Positions 1 through 6,778 of a stretch of DNA of 64,000 nucleotides are shown in pieces. The position numbers and the translations under genes were made by a program. The notes under the pieces were generated by a model that saw only the letters and a list, made by a program, of their open reading frames with translations, searched no databases and was not told where the DNA came from. The number at the start of each line of letters is the position of its first letter. Within the stretch, counting starts at the first letter, position 1. The DNA is from Ruegeria atlantica (GTDB taxonomy: Bacteria > Pseudomonadota > Alphaproteobacteria > Rhodobacterales > Rhodobacteraceae), in the NCBI RefSeq assembly GCF_001458195.1, contig NZ_CYPU01000031.1:1-64000 (forward strand). Direction: 5' to 3'.

Positions 1-14
1 ACGGAGGACCAAGA

Positions 15-329
15 ATGGCAAACAAGCGACCGAAGCCGGAAGAAATTGTCTCGAAGTTGCGGCAGGTTGAAGTTCTGATGGGGCAAGGGATGCCGCGTCT
101 GGATGCGATCAGACAGATCGGCGTTGTGGAGCAAACCTATTACCGCTGGCGCAAGCAATATGGCGGAATGGGTGTAGACCAATTGAAGGAACTTAGGCGG
201 CTTCAGAAGGAAAATGAGCGGCTCAGGCGTGCGGTATCAGACCTGACGCTCGACAACATAGCAATCATGTCTGGAGCTATGACTTCGTGCATTGTCGCAC
301 CGATGATGGGAAACCTTTCCGGACGTTGA
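15..329 (+). pseudogene. IS3-family transposase OrfA, 3' end fused to out-of-frame orfB sequence
   Basis: Residues 1 to about 79 form a normal OrfA: a helix-turn-helix around residues 20-50 (IRQIGVVEQTYYRWRKQYG) and the leucine-zipper-like segment [15 protein letters not shown]. After LTLDN the native ending is lost and the frame runs into orfB sequence read in the wrong frame until a stop. An AGGA-like ribosome site (acggaggacc) precedes the ATG. OrfA normally binds the element ends and is joined to OrfB by frameshifting; that joint is gone here. The deletion junction lies at about 255-263. Confidence 0.75.
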
Positions 330-757
330 ACATCATCGACGAGTTCAGCCGGGAGTGCTTGGCAATCAGGGTAAAGCGAAAACTAAACTCGGCGGATGTG
401 ATCGATGCTCTGACGGATTTGTTCATTCTGCGCGGCACACCGTCCTACATCCGTTCAGATAACGGTCCTGAGTTCGTTGCTCTGGCGGTTCGCGACTGGA
501 TTGCAGCTGTCGGAGCCAAAACGGCATACATCGAACCAGGCTCGCCTTGGGAGAACGGATTTTGTGAAAGCTTCAACGGTCGCATGAGGGACGAGCTGTT
601 GAACGGGGAAATCTTCTACTCGCTCAGAGAAGCGCAGATCATCATCGAAGAATGGAGGAAGCACTACAACACCAAACGACCACACAGTGCACTGGGTTAT
701 CGCCCTCCGGCACCAGAAACCATCATCCCGATGGAACACAGGCCGATCATGCACTAA
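263..757 (+). pseudogene. IS3-family transposase OrfB, catalytic domain only
   Basis: The reading frame from NHVWSYDFV onward matches the DDE integrase core of IS3-family OrfB. The three catalytic acidic residues are visible: the aspartate in WSYDFV, the aspartate in RSDNGPEF, and the glutamate in [14 protein letters not shown]. The C-terminal signature [16 protein letters not shown] is also intact. The N-terminal half of OrfB, including its helix-turn-helix, is missing and there is no start codon of its own before 287. The frame differs from that of the upstream orfA, so no functional fusion is expected. It is a decayed gene with an intact active-site block. Confidence 0.8.
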
Positions 758-885
758 CAATCACGTTGGACCCGTCAGATAGGGCTGCTCAGTCAGTCGC
801 CCGGATGATTGGGTATGCCTTTTTGCTTGAATTGCTTTAGTCAAACGAAAGCCCTGAAACGCTACTAAACTAAGGATCTATCAAG

Positions 886-1272
886 TTGAAGAATTACAGT
901 AGGATAGCGCCAGCGTTCTTTACGGCCACCTTGTCGGTTTACGCAAGTTCTGTTGCTGCTATGACCTGCACAAAGACAAACAGTAAACACGGCAATTACT
1001 ACCAAGTTGTTGGAGACAACATTTTAGACGTTTGGCTTTGGGAAGTTGGTAACGAAAAAAAAGAAAAGGTGATGTCGATTTTCAAATGTGACGTTTCAAA
1101 ATTTGGACAGCAAGGTTCCGATATCCAGTGTGTTGGGGAAAGCTCGACATTAGGGGGATATTCGGTTATCGACTTGCGGCCTGAAGAAGGAATGGCGCTC
1201 CTTTCTTGGGGCAATCACGAATTCGATAATCACGTTGTCACGTATGAACCAGTGGAATGTACAGACGACTGA
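886..1272 (+). CDS. Small secreted protein of unknown function
   Basis: The 128-residue product starts with TTG, preceded by AAGGA about ten bases upstream. Residues 1-25 are a signal peptide (charged KNYSR, hydrophobic FFTATLSVYASS, cleavage after SVAA). The mature part has four cysteines (in MTCTKT, FKCDV, IQCVG and VECTDD), which could form two disulfides in the periplasm. I do not recognise a family. Base composition is more AT-rich than the neighbourhood and the gene sits next to a broken insertion sequence, both hinting at acquisition by transfer. A strong terminator follows 26 bases after the stop. Confidence 0.6.
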   Translation: MKNYSRIAPAFFTATLSVYASSVAAMTCTKTNSKHGNYYQVVGDNILDVWLWEVGNEKKEKVMSIFKCDVSKFGQQGSDIQCVGESSTLGGYSVIDLRPEEGMALLSWGNHEFDNHVVTYEPVECTDD

Positions 1273-1297
1273 CCAATGACATCGGTACCAGCGCCGG

Positions 1298-1329
1298 ACC
1301 CCCGCCATCACTGGCGGGGGTTTCCTTTT
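1298..1329 (+). terminator. Rho-independent terminator of the small secreted-protein gene
   Basis: ACCCCCGCCA (1298-1307) pairs perfectly with TGGCGGGGGT (1312-1321) around a four-base loop. The stem is followed by the T-rich run ttccttttc. It lies just downstream of the stop codon at 1272. Confidence 0.85.
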
Positions 1330-1420
1330 CTGGGTGAAAGGAAAGTGAAAGCGCCGAGCGACGCCCCTGCCTTATTTGTCCTTGGATCCGTCGCGTATGT
1401 TTTTTGGTGGGCGGTCACCT

Positions 1421-1587
1421 GTGTAAGTCGGGGACTCCTACCCTCAGGGGGCTTACACGCCTATTTGACAGGCCACCCCTTCAATCTAAATAGCGAGGGG
1501 TGCCAATCCCGTGAGTGTGGCACGCAGCCCCACCGATACCCCATAGAGCCGCTAGTCTGTCATTCTCTATGAAGGCGTAGGTGGGGC
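1421..1587. other. Cluster of inverted repeats in a gene-free stretch (possible structured RNA)
   Basis: The 668 bases from 1330 to 1997 hold no credible gene; the open frames there lack family resemblance and ribosome sites. Instead four stem-forming repeats occur within 170 bases: GTGTAAG 1421-1427 with CTTACAC 1452-1458; CACCCCT 1474-1480 with AGGGGTG 1496-1502; GTGCCA 1500-1505 with TGGCAC 1518-1523 (mutually exclusive in part with the previous one); and a long arm, GCCCCACC 1527-1534 with GGTGGGGC 1580-1587, enclosing CATAGAG 1542-1548 with CTCTATG 1565-1571. This density is higher than chance would suggest, but the strand, the ends and the function are unknown. It may be a small RNA, a recombination site or decayed mobile DNA. 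Confidence 0.35.
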
Positions 1588-1997
1588 ACCTTTAACAGCC
1601 CTAGCTATGGGTGAGACAGAATGACCGTTTGCCCACCCAATTACTCAGCCTATCTTTTTCACGTGTCTAAACGTCCTCAGGCACACAGCCTCGCTCATAC
1701 CTCATGGATGAATCTCTTCCAGCAGTTCCCCTGTCAAGATGTGAGCGAGGCACCTATCCAGCTCACGGATATTCATATTTATCCAGAACCCAAAGCCTGT
1801 ATTTTTCTGGGCAAATATTTTTCTGCGCAGTTCACACTTGTATCCGAGCAGTTAGAGCCAGCCTACGTTTGGACATCCCGATGATCCCTGTTTTGTGCGT
1901 CACAAGGAAAATACACGAATAATCGCGTGAGGTAGCCTAGACAGGAAAACGGCTTACCTAGTAGTTCAGAAATAGTTCGCTAAGTGATTGATTTTAT

Positions 1998-2074
1998 TGG
2001 TACCGCCTGCTGGATTCGAACCGGCGACCTCTGGATCCACAATCCAGCGCTCTAACCAACTGAGCTAAGGCGGC
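1998..2074 (-). tRNA. tRNA-His (anticodon GTG)
   Basis: The reverse strand reads as a complete 77-base cloverleaf with encoded CCA. The anticodon loop TTGTGGA gives GTG, and the T-arm carries GGTTCGAATCC. The acceptor stem is GCCGCCT with AGGCGGT, leaving a G1-U72 wobble, the discriminator is A73, and the base before position 1 is T rather than G. Lack of an encoded G-1 together with A73 is the known peculiarity of histidine tRNAs in many alphaproteobacteria, which charge it with an adapted HisRS. Confidence 0.95.
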
Positions 2075-2121
2075 ACTCGTGAGGGGCGATGTACCGAACA
2101 CGCGCAGGGAATGCAAGAGAA

Positions 2122-2604
2122 TTAAAGACGAATTTCCCAGCTTTGTTCGACAAGATCACAGCCAAAGGAATGAACCTTTTTGCTGCCGGTTAATTGCCAT
2201 CCGGAAGCCCTGTAAAGTGCACAAGCTGCCCGATGGCTTTCATGGGTCCATAAGGCCATATCACGATAACCGGAATCGCGGGCGAACCCCATGCATGTGT
2301 TGAGCATGCGTTTACCCAAGCCCTGTCCACGGGCCTCTGGCATCAACAGAAGCAACCTCAATTTTGCGGTGTGGTCGTTCAGCGCGACACAAAAAATACT
2401 GCCAAGGCGCACGCCATCCCGTTCCGCGATCCAGCCCTTCTCACGTGTTGGATCGTGTGATGCCATGAAATCCGCCAGAATCTGTTCAACCAGAGGCGCG
2501 AATGTGTCATCAAACCCCTCGTTCCGCTGATAGAGGCGGCCGTGCTGTTCTACCAACCAGGGCGCATCATCTGGCCGGAATGGTCTGATCAGAACATCAT
2601 TCAT
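2122..2604 (-). CDS. GNAT-family N-acetyltransferase
   Basis: The 160-residue product has the size and layout of a single GNAT domain. The acetyl-CoA binding motif A is visible at about residues 90-102 (ARGQGLGKRML), followed by the helix LNTCMGFARDSGY and the late motif ALYRASGWQLTG near residue 135. Such enzymes transfer an acetyl group from acetyl-CoA to an amine, but the substrate cannot be read from the sequence. The N-terminal RPFRPDDAPWLVEQHGRLY resembles members sometimes annotated as MarR-associated acetyltransferases. It is a single gene, divergent from the small ORF at 2682. Confidence 0.85.
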   Translation of the reverse strand: MNDVLIRPFRPDDAPWLVEQHGRLYQRNEGFDDTFAPLVEQILADFMASHDPTREKGWIAERDGVRLGSIFCVALNDHTAKLRLLLLMPEARGQGLGKRMLNTCMGFARDSGYRDMALWTHESHRAACALYRASGWQLTGSKKVHSFGCDLVEQSWEIRL

Positions 2605-2681
2605 ACCTTACCTGACCTCAAAGGCGGCTTGATTCTCAACCCTTTGCGCGCTAGCAGGAACGCTCAGTCCCGGAGGCGCAA

Positions 2682-2870
2682 ATGGGCATCAACACCGAAC
2701 GTGACATTCAGGCAAACCTTCAGATCGGCCCGACCGACCACGGCATGGTGCGCCTGTTCATCGAGGCCGACGGCGTCGAAATTCCGATGGATTTCGAACC
2801 TGAAGAAGCGGAAGAAATCGCGGACGAAATTCTCGCCGCTGTGCAAGCTGCCCGGATCGTAAAAGACTGA
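2682..2870 (+). CDS. Small acidic conserved protein (DUF6324-like)
   Basis: This 62-residue protein begins with ATG after a strong ribosome site, GGAGG spaced five bases. It is acidic, with an EPEEAEEIADEI helix near residue 40. I recall similar short proteins (starting MGIN..., with an IGPT motif) throughout Rhodobacteraceae under the name DUF6324; that name is from memory. There is no signal peptide or membrane segment, so it should be cytoplasmic. The stop lies four bases from the convergent end of mmcB. The function is unknown. Confidence 0.7.
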   Translation: MGINTERDIQANLQIGPTDHGMVRLFIEADGVEIPMDFEPEEAEEIADEILAAVQAARIVKD

Positions 2871-2874
2871 CAGT

Positions 2875-3306
2875 TCAAATTCTTGGATCACGCAATGCCT
2901 GCAATCTGCGGGCTGTATCTGTTGCAAACTTCTGAATCATCTTCTTGCGCCGCGCAGGTGCCAGCTTATCTTCCGGTGCCATTCGGATAATTTCGGCGTC
3001 ATATGCATCTGCGATGATCAGCCCGGTTTCCTCGGGCAACAGATCGGTTGGGAAATCGGTATCGACGGCCCAGAAAAAGCGATCGCACCAATCCAGATAC
3101 CCCTGCCATTTGGAATCCGTCAGATAATCTGCGCGGCTAGATTTGCACTCGATCACCCACAGTTCCCCCTTGGGGCCCAATCCCATGACGTCGACGCGCA
3201 AACCGCGGGTGGGAACAAATTCCTCAACAGATACAAAGCCATGCGCCAACAAGTGGCGCGAAACCCCACGGGCCAGTTTTTGTCCGGGCTGTAAATCCAG
3301 TGTCAT
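2875..3306 (-). CDS. mmcB: MmcB-family DNA repair protein
   Basis: The 143-residue protein matches the MmcB-like family: GQKLARGVSRHLLAHGF at the start, then RVDVMGLGPKG and VIECKSSRADY, which resemble a nuclease-type fold with acidic and lysine residues (D, E, CK). In Caulobacter, mmcB belongs to the LexA regulon and helps survival of mitomycin C damage. I chose the ATG at 3306 because homologous sequence begins there and because a LexA box lies only 11 bases upstream; upstream in-frame sequence (as far as 3423) would run through that box and the arsR operator. The Shine-Dalgarno spacing is poor (AGGA abuts the ATG), so a short leader is likely. It is divergent from arsR. Confidence 0.85.
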   Translation of the reverse strand: MTLDLQPGQKLARGVSRHLLAHGFVSVEEFVPTRGLRVDVMGLGPKGELWVIECKSSRADYLTDSKWQGYLDWCDRFFWAVDTDFPTDLLPEETGLIIADAYDAEIIRMAPEDKLAPARRKKMIQKFATDTARRLQALRDPRI

Positions 3307-3317
3307 TCCTAAAATGT

Positions 3318-3332
3318 GAACAATTCGTGAAC
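3318..3332 (-). promoter_or_regulatory. LexA (SOS) box upstream of mmcB
   Basis: GAAC at 3318-3321 and GAAC at 3329-3332 are separated by exactly seven bases, matching the alphaproteobacterial LexA site GAAC-N7-GAAC (GTTC-N7-GTTC on the mmcB strand). It ends 11 bases before the mmcB ATG, a position where LexA would block transcription start. The downstream gene is a known SOS gene in this class, which strengthens the call. Confidence 0.8.
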
Positions 3333-3356
3333 AAAAATCAAGCACCTGCAAGACTC

Positions 3357-3407
3357 TTGACATGATACCATTTGGTACCCCATAAATCGCAATACCAAAT
3401 GGTATCA
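3357..3407 (+). promoter_or_regulatory. arsR promoter with paired 15-base operator arms
   Basis: TTGACA at 3357-3362 and CATAAA at 3381-3386 form a sigma-70-like promoter with an 18-base spacer. The arm TGATACCATTTGGTA (3363-3377) fills the spacer, and its perfect reverse complement TACCAAATGGTATCA lies at 3393-3407. Each arm is itself nearly palindromic (TACCA..TGGTA). This is the expected architecture for ArsR autorepression, with the dimer covering the -35/-10 spacer and the start region. The ArsR start codon follows at 3423 with GAGG six bases upstream. Confidence 0.75.
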
Positions 3408-3422
3408 CTATTGAGGTGACCA

Positions 3423-3743
3423 ATGCAGATGCAAATTCAAAACGCGTTCCGTGCCCTTGCGGACCCGACCCGACGGGAGATCGTCCAGATCCTTGCGTCC
3501 GGCGACATGACGATCGCTCAGCTGACCGATCAGTTCGATATGACCCGTGCAGCCGTCAAAAAGCACCTAACCGTTCTTTCCGATGGCGGCCTTATCACCG
3601 TCGAGGCGCGTGGACGCGAGCGCATAAACCGACTGGAGCCGAATGGATTGGCCCCCATCCTCGACTGGTTCAGCTATTTTGACCAGTTCTGGGATGATCG
3701 CCTGAATAATCTGAAGGAAGCTATTGAAAGGAATAAAAAATGA
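3423..3743 (+). CDS. ArsR-family transcriptional regulator
   Basis: The 106-residue protein is a single winged helix-turn-helix: AFRALADPTRREIVQILASG at residues 8-28 is the family hallmark, then the recognition region FDMTRAAVKKHLTVLSDGGL and the wing LITVEARGRER. There are no cysteine pairs for metal sensing, so it belongs to the metal-independent ArsR group that often pairs with an SRPBCC protein. Its stop overlaps the next start by four bases (ATGA), so the two are co-translated. A paired inverted repeat sits in its promoter and probably mediates autorepression. The inducer is unknown. Confidence 0.9.
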   Translation: MQMQIQNAFRALADPTRREIVQILASGDMTIAQLTDQFDMTRAAVKKHLTVLSDGGLITVEARGRERINRLEPNGLAPILDWFSYFDQFWDDRLNNLKEAIERNKK

Positions 3744-4165
3744 CGAATGCAGTTCTGCAAAAGCAAATTTTCCTGAGGGCCACGCCGGAAACCGTTTGGG
3801 CCTATTTGACCGAACCCGCCCGCTTGGCAGAGTGGTTTCACAAACCAGAGCGTCCGTTGGCCGCCGGTCAGAAGCTTGAGATGTTCGGTACATCCAGTGG
3901 CGATCTTCTGATCTGGGGTGAGGTACGCGCTGCCCGTCCGCCCGAATATCTCGAATATACATTTACCATCAAACCCATGGGAGACGCTGTTAGTGTCGTA
4001 AAATGGACGCTGGACCCGGTACCGGGCGGTACCCGGCTGGGCTTGGTTCACGAAGGGCTGCCGCAAGGCGCAGAGGCATTTGGCCTGATCCTTGCACTCG
4101 ATGACGGTTGGGACGAACATTTGGGCAAGATGCGCAATGCGCTGCACGAAACTGTTGACGCCTGA
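3740..4165 (+). CDS. SRPBCC/AHSA1-domain protein
   Basis: The 141-residue protein fits the START-like AHSA1 fold: IFLRATPETVWAYLTEPARLAEWF near the N-terminus, a central GEVRAARPPEYLEYTF strand region, and LALDDGWDEHLGKMRNAL at the C-terminal helix. These proteins form a hydrophobic pocket and bind small ligands; enzyme activity is not implied. It is translationally coupled to the ArsR regulator, a common pairing in which the ligand-binding protein is controlled by the repressor. A GC-rich hairpin (AACCCGCC 4177-4184 with GGCGGGTT 4206-4213) follows the stop. Confidence 0.88.
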   Translation: MTNAVLQKQIFLRATPETVWAYLTEPARLAEWFHKPERPLAAGQKLEMFGTSSGDLLIWGEVRAARPPEYLEYTFTIKPMGDAVSVVKWTLDPVPGGTRLGLVHEGLPQGAEAFGLILALDDGWDEHLGKMRNALHETVDA

Positions 4166-4176
4166 CCCCTTGTGCA

Positions 4177-4322
4177 AACCCGCCGCAACCCCTACTTAGG
4201 CCCGTGGCGGGTTCTGCCCTTCTTGTGATTGGTAGCATTCTGGTGGCCTTAAGCAATTCCGAGGGGGCTGGCTCTGTTCAGGTCCTGGCCTGATTACCTG
4301 GCGCCCACCTGTACATACAGGT
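4177..4322. other. Gene-free stretch with two inverted repeats
   Basis: The 255 bases between 4166 and 4420 hold no credible gene. AACCCGCC (4177-4184) and GGCGGGTT (4206-4213) could end the arsR-SRPBCC transcript, though no clear T-run follows. ACCTGT (4307-4312) and ACAGGT (4317-4322) form a second short repeat with a four-base centre, possibly a binding site. Nothing else was seen. Confidence 0.4.
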
Positions 4323-4420
4323 CCTCGGGAATCACACCGCACGGTTGACTGGCGGTCCCGCCACATAAACTTATCTCTCGCCCGGTCTGGGTGAGTCTTC
4401 ATTTTCCGAAATAGGTTGGC

Positions 4421-4717
4421 TCAGCCCTTGTCCACCGCAACGCGGGCGGGTTCGAATTTGGCCGCAACAGGTGTACCGCGTCTAGGGCCCTGCGGCTTTT
4501 CCGCCATACTCATGATCGCGTAAGCGAACTGAACACCGGCGAAAACAATGCCATTCATGAACCAGATCATTGCAAGAGCGATTAACCCGATCTCGGATCC
4601 GAAAATCAGGCCGCGCAAGTTGGCCACGTTCAGCGCCAGCAGCACCCCGACAAACAGGGCCGAGATGACAAATCCCCATGCAACTTGCGTGATGTAAAGG
4701 CGGATCAGTTTGGGCAC
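4421..4717 (-). CDS. Small two-helix inner membrane protein, unknown function
   Basis: The 98-residue product starts at GTG (4717), chosen because AAGGAG lies seven bases upstream; the longer reading frame to 4834 overlaps the luxR-type start and has no hydrophobic or family signal there. Two membrane helices are evident: WGFVISALFVGVLLALNVA (about 12-30) and IGLIALAMIWFMNGIVFAG (about 43-61). The C-terminal tail is polar and basic. I do not recognise a family. It is divergent from the LuxR-type gene, with about 95 bases between starts. Confidence 0.65.
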   Translation of the reverse strand: MPKLIRLYITQVAWGFVISALFVGVLLALNVANLRGLIFGSEIGLIALAMIWFMNGIVFAGVQFAYAIMSMAEKPQGPRRGTPVAAKFEPARVAVDKG

Positions 4718-4811
4718 GACAAAGCTCCTTGTCTGATACCGTGATGATAGCGCATGGTCGTGCTGAGTAAACTGCAGCCTCAACGGGTGCGACACTATAT
4801 TCGGAGTCTCT

Positions 4812-5591
4812 ATGAATGCCCTCAGCCTGTTCACGCTTGATCTTCTCGAAGAGCTGTCATTGCGCCATGATGATCAGGAACGGTGGGAGTTCACGTTAGA
4901 CCGTCTGACTGAGATCGGATTTAACGCTCTAAACATGCTTTGCTTCACACCCGAGACTGGCGCAATTCATTGGGTTCGAAGTTCAATGTCCAAAGGTTGG
5001 CTGAACCGCTATGACAGCCAAGGTTATGCCGAAGCGGATCCGATGCTGGCGCAGGTTCAAAATGGCAAGGAAAGCCTCTACGTGCAGGCCGCAAGCCTCC
5101 GGTCTGCGGACGGCCATTCCTCCAAGGCGCTGGGTCTGAATCACGATCTGGAAAAGGCCGGATATATCCACCTTTACTCTCTGGTGGTTCCCTGCCCCAA
5201 CAACGAGGCCAAGCTGGTGGTTCTGTCATCGGACCGACCGGACGCCCAGGCTCAAATGACTGAACGGCAGCGCCAAATGCGTGTCCTGGCAACCGTGCTG
5301 GCCACCAATCTGGGATCGGATATTCCCAGTAATCACGGTCGTGTGTACGACATCACAAGTATTGCTCCAACCACTCCGGACCTGACACCGCGTGAGCTGC
5401 AGGTCCTGGACCTTTTGGCTCTTGGGCACCGAAACGATAGAATCGCCGAACTTTTGAACCTCTCGGAAGTTACGGTACGAACCCATTTGAAGAATGCGCG
5501 CGAAAAATTGAGAGCCCCGACCCGAGAATCCGCACTGGTCCGTGCGATGCAACTTGGCCTGATCAATCCGCCGGGCTATCGGAATCGATAG
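4812..5591 (+). CDS. LuxR-type regulator with autoinducer-binding domain (solo)
   Basis: The 259-residue protein has an N-terminal autoinducer-binding domain and a C-terminal LuxR helix-turn-helix at about residues 190-250 (LTPRELQVLDLLALG ... LSEVTVRTHLKNAREKL). In the ligand domain the usual W..Y...Y..DP pattern is visible in WLNRYDSQGYAEADPML, so the acyl-homoserine-lactone pocket may be intact, but the later tryptophan of the classic set is not obvious. No LuxI-type synthase is encoded nearby, so it is an orphan receptor in this window. CGGAG precedes the ATG at a spacing of six. Confidence 0.88.
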   Translation: MNALSLFTLDLLEELSLRHDDQERWEFTLDRLTEIGFNALNMLCFTPETGAIHWVRSSMSKGWLNRYDSQGYAEADPMLAQVQNGKESLYVQAASLRSADGHSSKALGLNHDLEKAGYIHLYSLVVPCPNNEAKLVVLSSDRPDAQAQMTERQRQMRVLATVLATNLGSDIPSNHGRVYDITSIAPTTPDLTPRELQVLDLLALGHRNDRIAELLNLSEVTVRTHLKNAREKLRAPTRESALVRAMQLGLINPPGYRNR

Positions 5592-5693
5592 GTGGCACGC
5601 CGGATGCGTTCCGATAAAATGCTGGTGTCTTTGGAAAAAACTGTGAGTGGTGGAGGCCGAAGACTTGTTTGAACAAGTGTATTTGTAGATTTC

Positions 5694-5725
5694 AGGCGCA
5701 GCGCTTTGTGTGGCTGCGCCTTATT
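5694..5725. terminator. Terminator between convergent luxR-type gene and nusB
   Basis: AGGCGCAGC (5694-5702) pairs with GCTGCGCCT (5713-5721), followed by TATT on the plus strand. It lies between the convergent stops at 5591 and 5746 and may serve both. A weaker repeat, ACTTGTT (5663-5669) with AACAAGT (5672-5678), precedes it. Confidence 0.65.
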
Positions 5726-5745
5726 CATCTGGACTAAGGCTTTAC

Positions 5746-6228
5746 TTAAAACGCCTCTGGCTGTGCTTCGCGGGCCATGTGATCCAAAACTGCGTTGACG
5801 AATTTCGGTTCTTTACCTTCCGGGAAGAACGCGCGCGCCACATCAACGAACTCGGTGATGACGACCTTTGGTGGCGTATCGCCTTGGGTCAGTTCGGCCC
5901 CGGCTGCACGGAAGGTGGCGCGCAGGGTCGGGTCAATGCGCGCGATAGGCCATTTGGCGACCAAAGCGCGGTCGGTCATCTGGTCAATCGGTGCCTGATA
6001 ATTCACCGCGTCTTCAACCAACTTGCGGAACACGCGGATATCGCCGTCCAGCATTTCCTCACCCTCATAGACAGCGCCAAACCGATGATCCAAAAACTCG
6101 TTCACGACTGCTTCCGTCGTTTGGCCCGATTGCTCCATCTGGAACAGCGCCTGCACGGCATAAAGCCGGGCGGCGGATTTCATCAGGCGTTTCTGGTTGG
6201 CCGGTTTCGGCGCGTCTGTCTGGGTCAT
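5746..6228 (-). CDS. nusB: Transcription antitermination protein NusB
   Basis: The 160-residue protein is the helical NusB fold: AARLYAVQALFQMEQSG at the N-terminus, then DRALVAKWPIARIDPTLRATFRAAGAEL and the closing VVITEFVDVARAFFP with KFVNAVLDHMA. NusB binds boxA RNA with NusE (S10) in rRNA antitermination. The start at 6228 (MTQTDA) overlaps ribH by four bases (ATGA), so the longer frame was rejected. The ribH-nusB pairing is widespread in bacteria. Confidence 0.95.
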   Translation of the reverse strand: MTQTDAPKPANQKRLMKSAARLYAVQALFQMEQSGQTTEAVVNEFLDHRFGAVYEGEEMLDGDIRVFRKLVEDAVNYQAPIDQMTDRALVAKWPIARIDPTLRATFRAAGAELTQGDTPPKVVITEFVDVARAFFPEGKEPKFVNAVLDHMAREAQPEAF

Positions 6229-6776
6229 GCTGTCGTGGGTCCGTTGTTGTCGCCCGCCACAAGGATGGACTCGGACGGCGGCTTGAACCCGACGCCCTTT
6301 TTGGAAGAGCCCCACTTACGGCTGAGTGCAATCAGATGCAAGGCCGCAGCTGCAGCGCCGCCACCTTTATTCATCTTTTTAGGATTTGCGCGGACTTCGG
6401 CCTGATCGTCATTTTCGACCGTCAGGATGCCATTCCCAATAAGAAGACCCTGCAGACCCATCAACTGGATCGCCCGGCTCGAGTCGTTGCACACCGTTTC
6501 ATAGTGCGTGGTCTCGCCACGAATGACACAGCCCAGCGCCACGTAGCCATCATAGTTGCACTGGCGATCTGCCATGGCGATGGCGGTCGGGATTTCAAGC
6601 GCGCCCGGAACCTCAACAACTTCGCAGGTACCGCCAGCGGCTTCGATCTCGGCCATGGCACCAGTAACCAGATTGTCGGCAATGGCGCGATAGAACGGGG
6701 CCACCACGATCAAGAGTTTCACAGGCTTGTCGAATGTCGGCGTTGGCAGTACGCCATGTTTGTCTTGTTCAGCCAC
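6225..6776 (-). CDS. ribH: 6,7-dimethyl-8-ribityllumazine synthase
   Basis: The 183-residue protein condenses 5-amino-6-ribitylaminouracil with dihydroxybutanone phosphate to make lumazine, the penultimate step of riboflavin synthesis. Diagnostic segments are VVAPFYRAIADNLVTGA (phosphate/substrate loop), EVPGALEIPTA and GCVIRGETTHYETVC, containing the active-site histidine. I chose the GTG at 6776, two bases after the ribB stop and nine bases after AGGA; a TTG at 6782 is an alternative. A C-terminal extension after ALSRKWG (about 25 residues) is longer than in short homologues. It sits between ribB and nusB. Confidence 0.95.
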   Translation of the reverse strand: MAEQDKHGVLPTPTFDKPVKLLIVVAPFYRAIADNLVTGAMAEIEAAGGTCEVVEVPGALEIPTAIAMADRQCNYDGYVALGCVIRGETTHYETVCNDSSRAIQLMGLQGLLIGNGILTVENDDQAEVRANPKKMNKGGGAAAAALHLIALSRKWGSSKKGVGFKPPSESILVAGDNNGPTTA

Positions 6777-6778
6777 GA

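Larger units (their letters stand above)
1..795 (+). mobile_element. IS3-family insertion sequence remnant (IS407-like), internally deleted
   Basis: The region encodes an OrfA-type helix-turn-helix protein followed directly by the catalytic part of an OrfB-type DDE integrase, the two-ORF layout of IS3-family elements. The OrfB helix-turn-helix portion that should lie between them is missing, so the element has lost several hundred bases internally. The left end lies outside or at the very start of the window and I could not define a terminal repeat or target duplication. The right boundary is a guess placed just after the last coding part, where the sequence becomes more AT-rich. The element cannot make a normal OrfAB fusion and is probably inactive unless helped in trans. 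Confidence 0.75.

Noticed and set aside
1330-1997. Open frames of 72-98 codons in the structured stretch
   Set aside because: They lack ribosome sites and family resemblance and overlap the stem-forming repeats.
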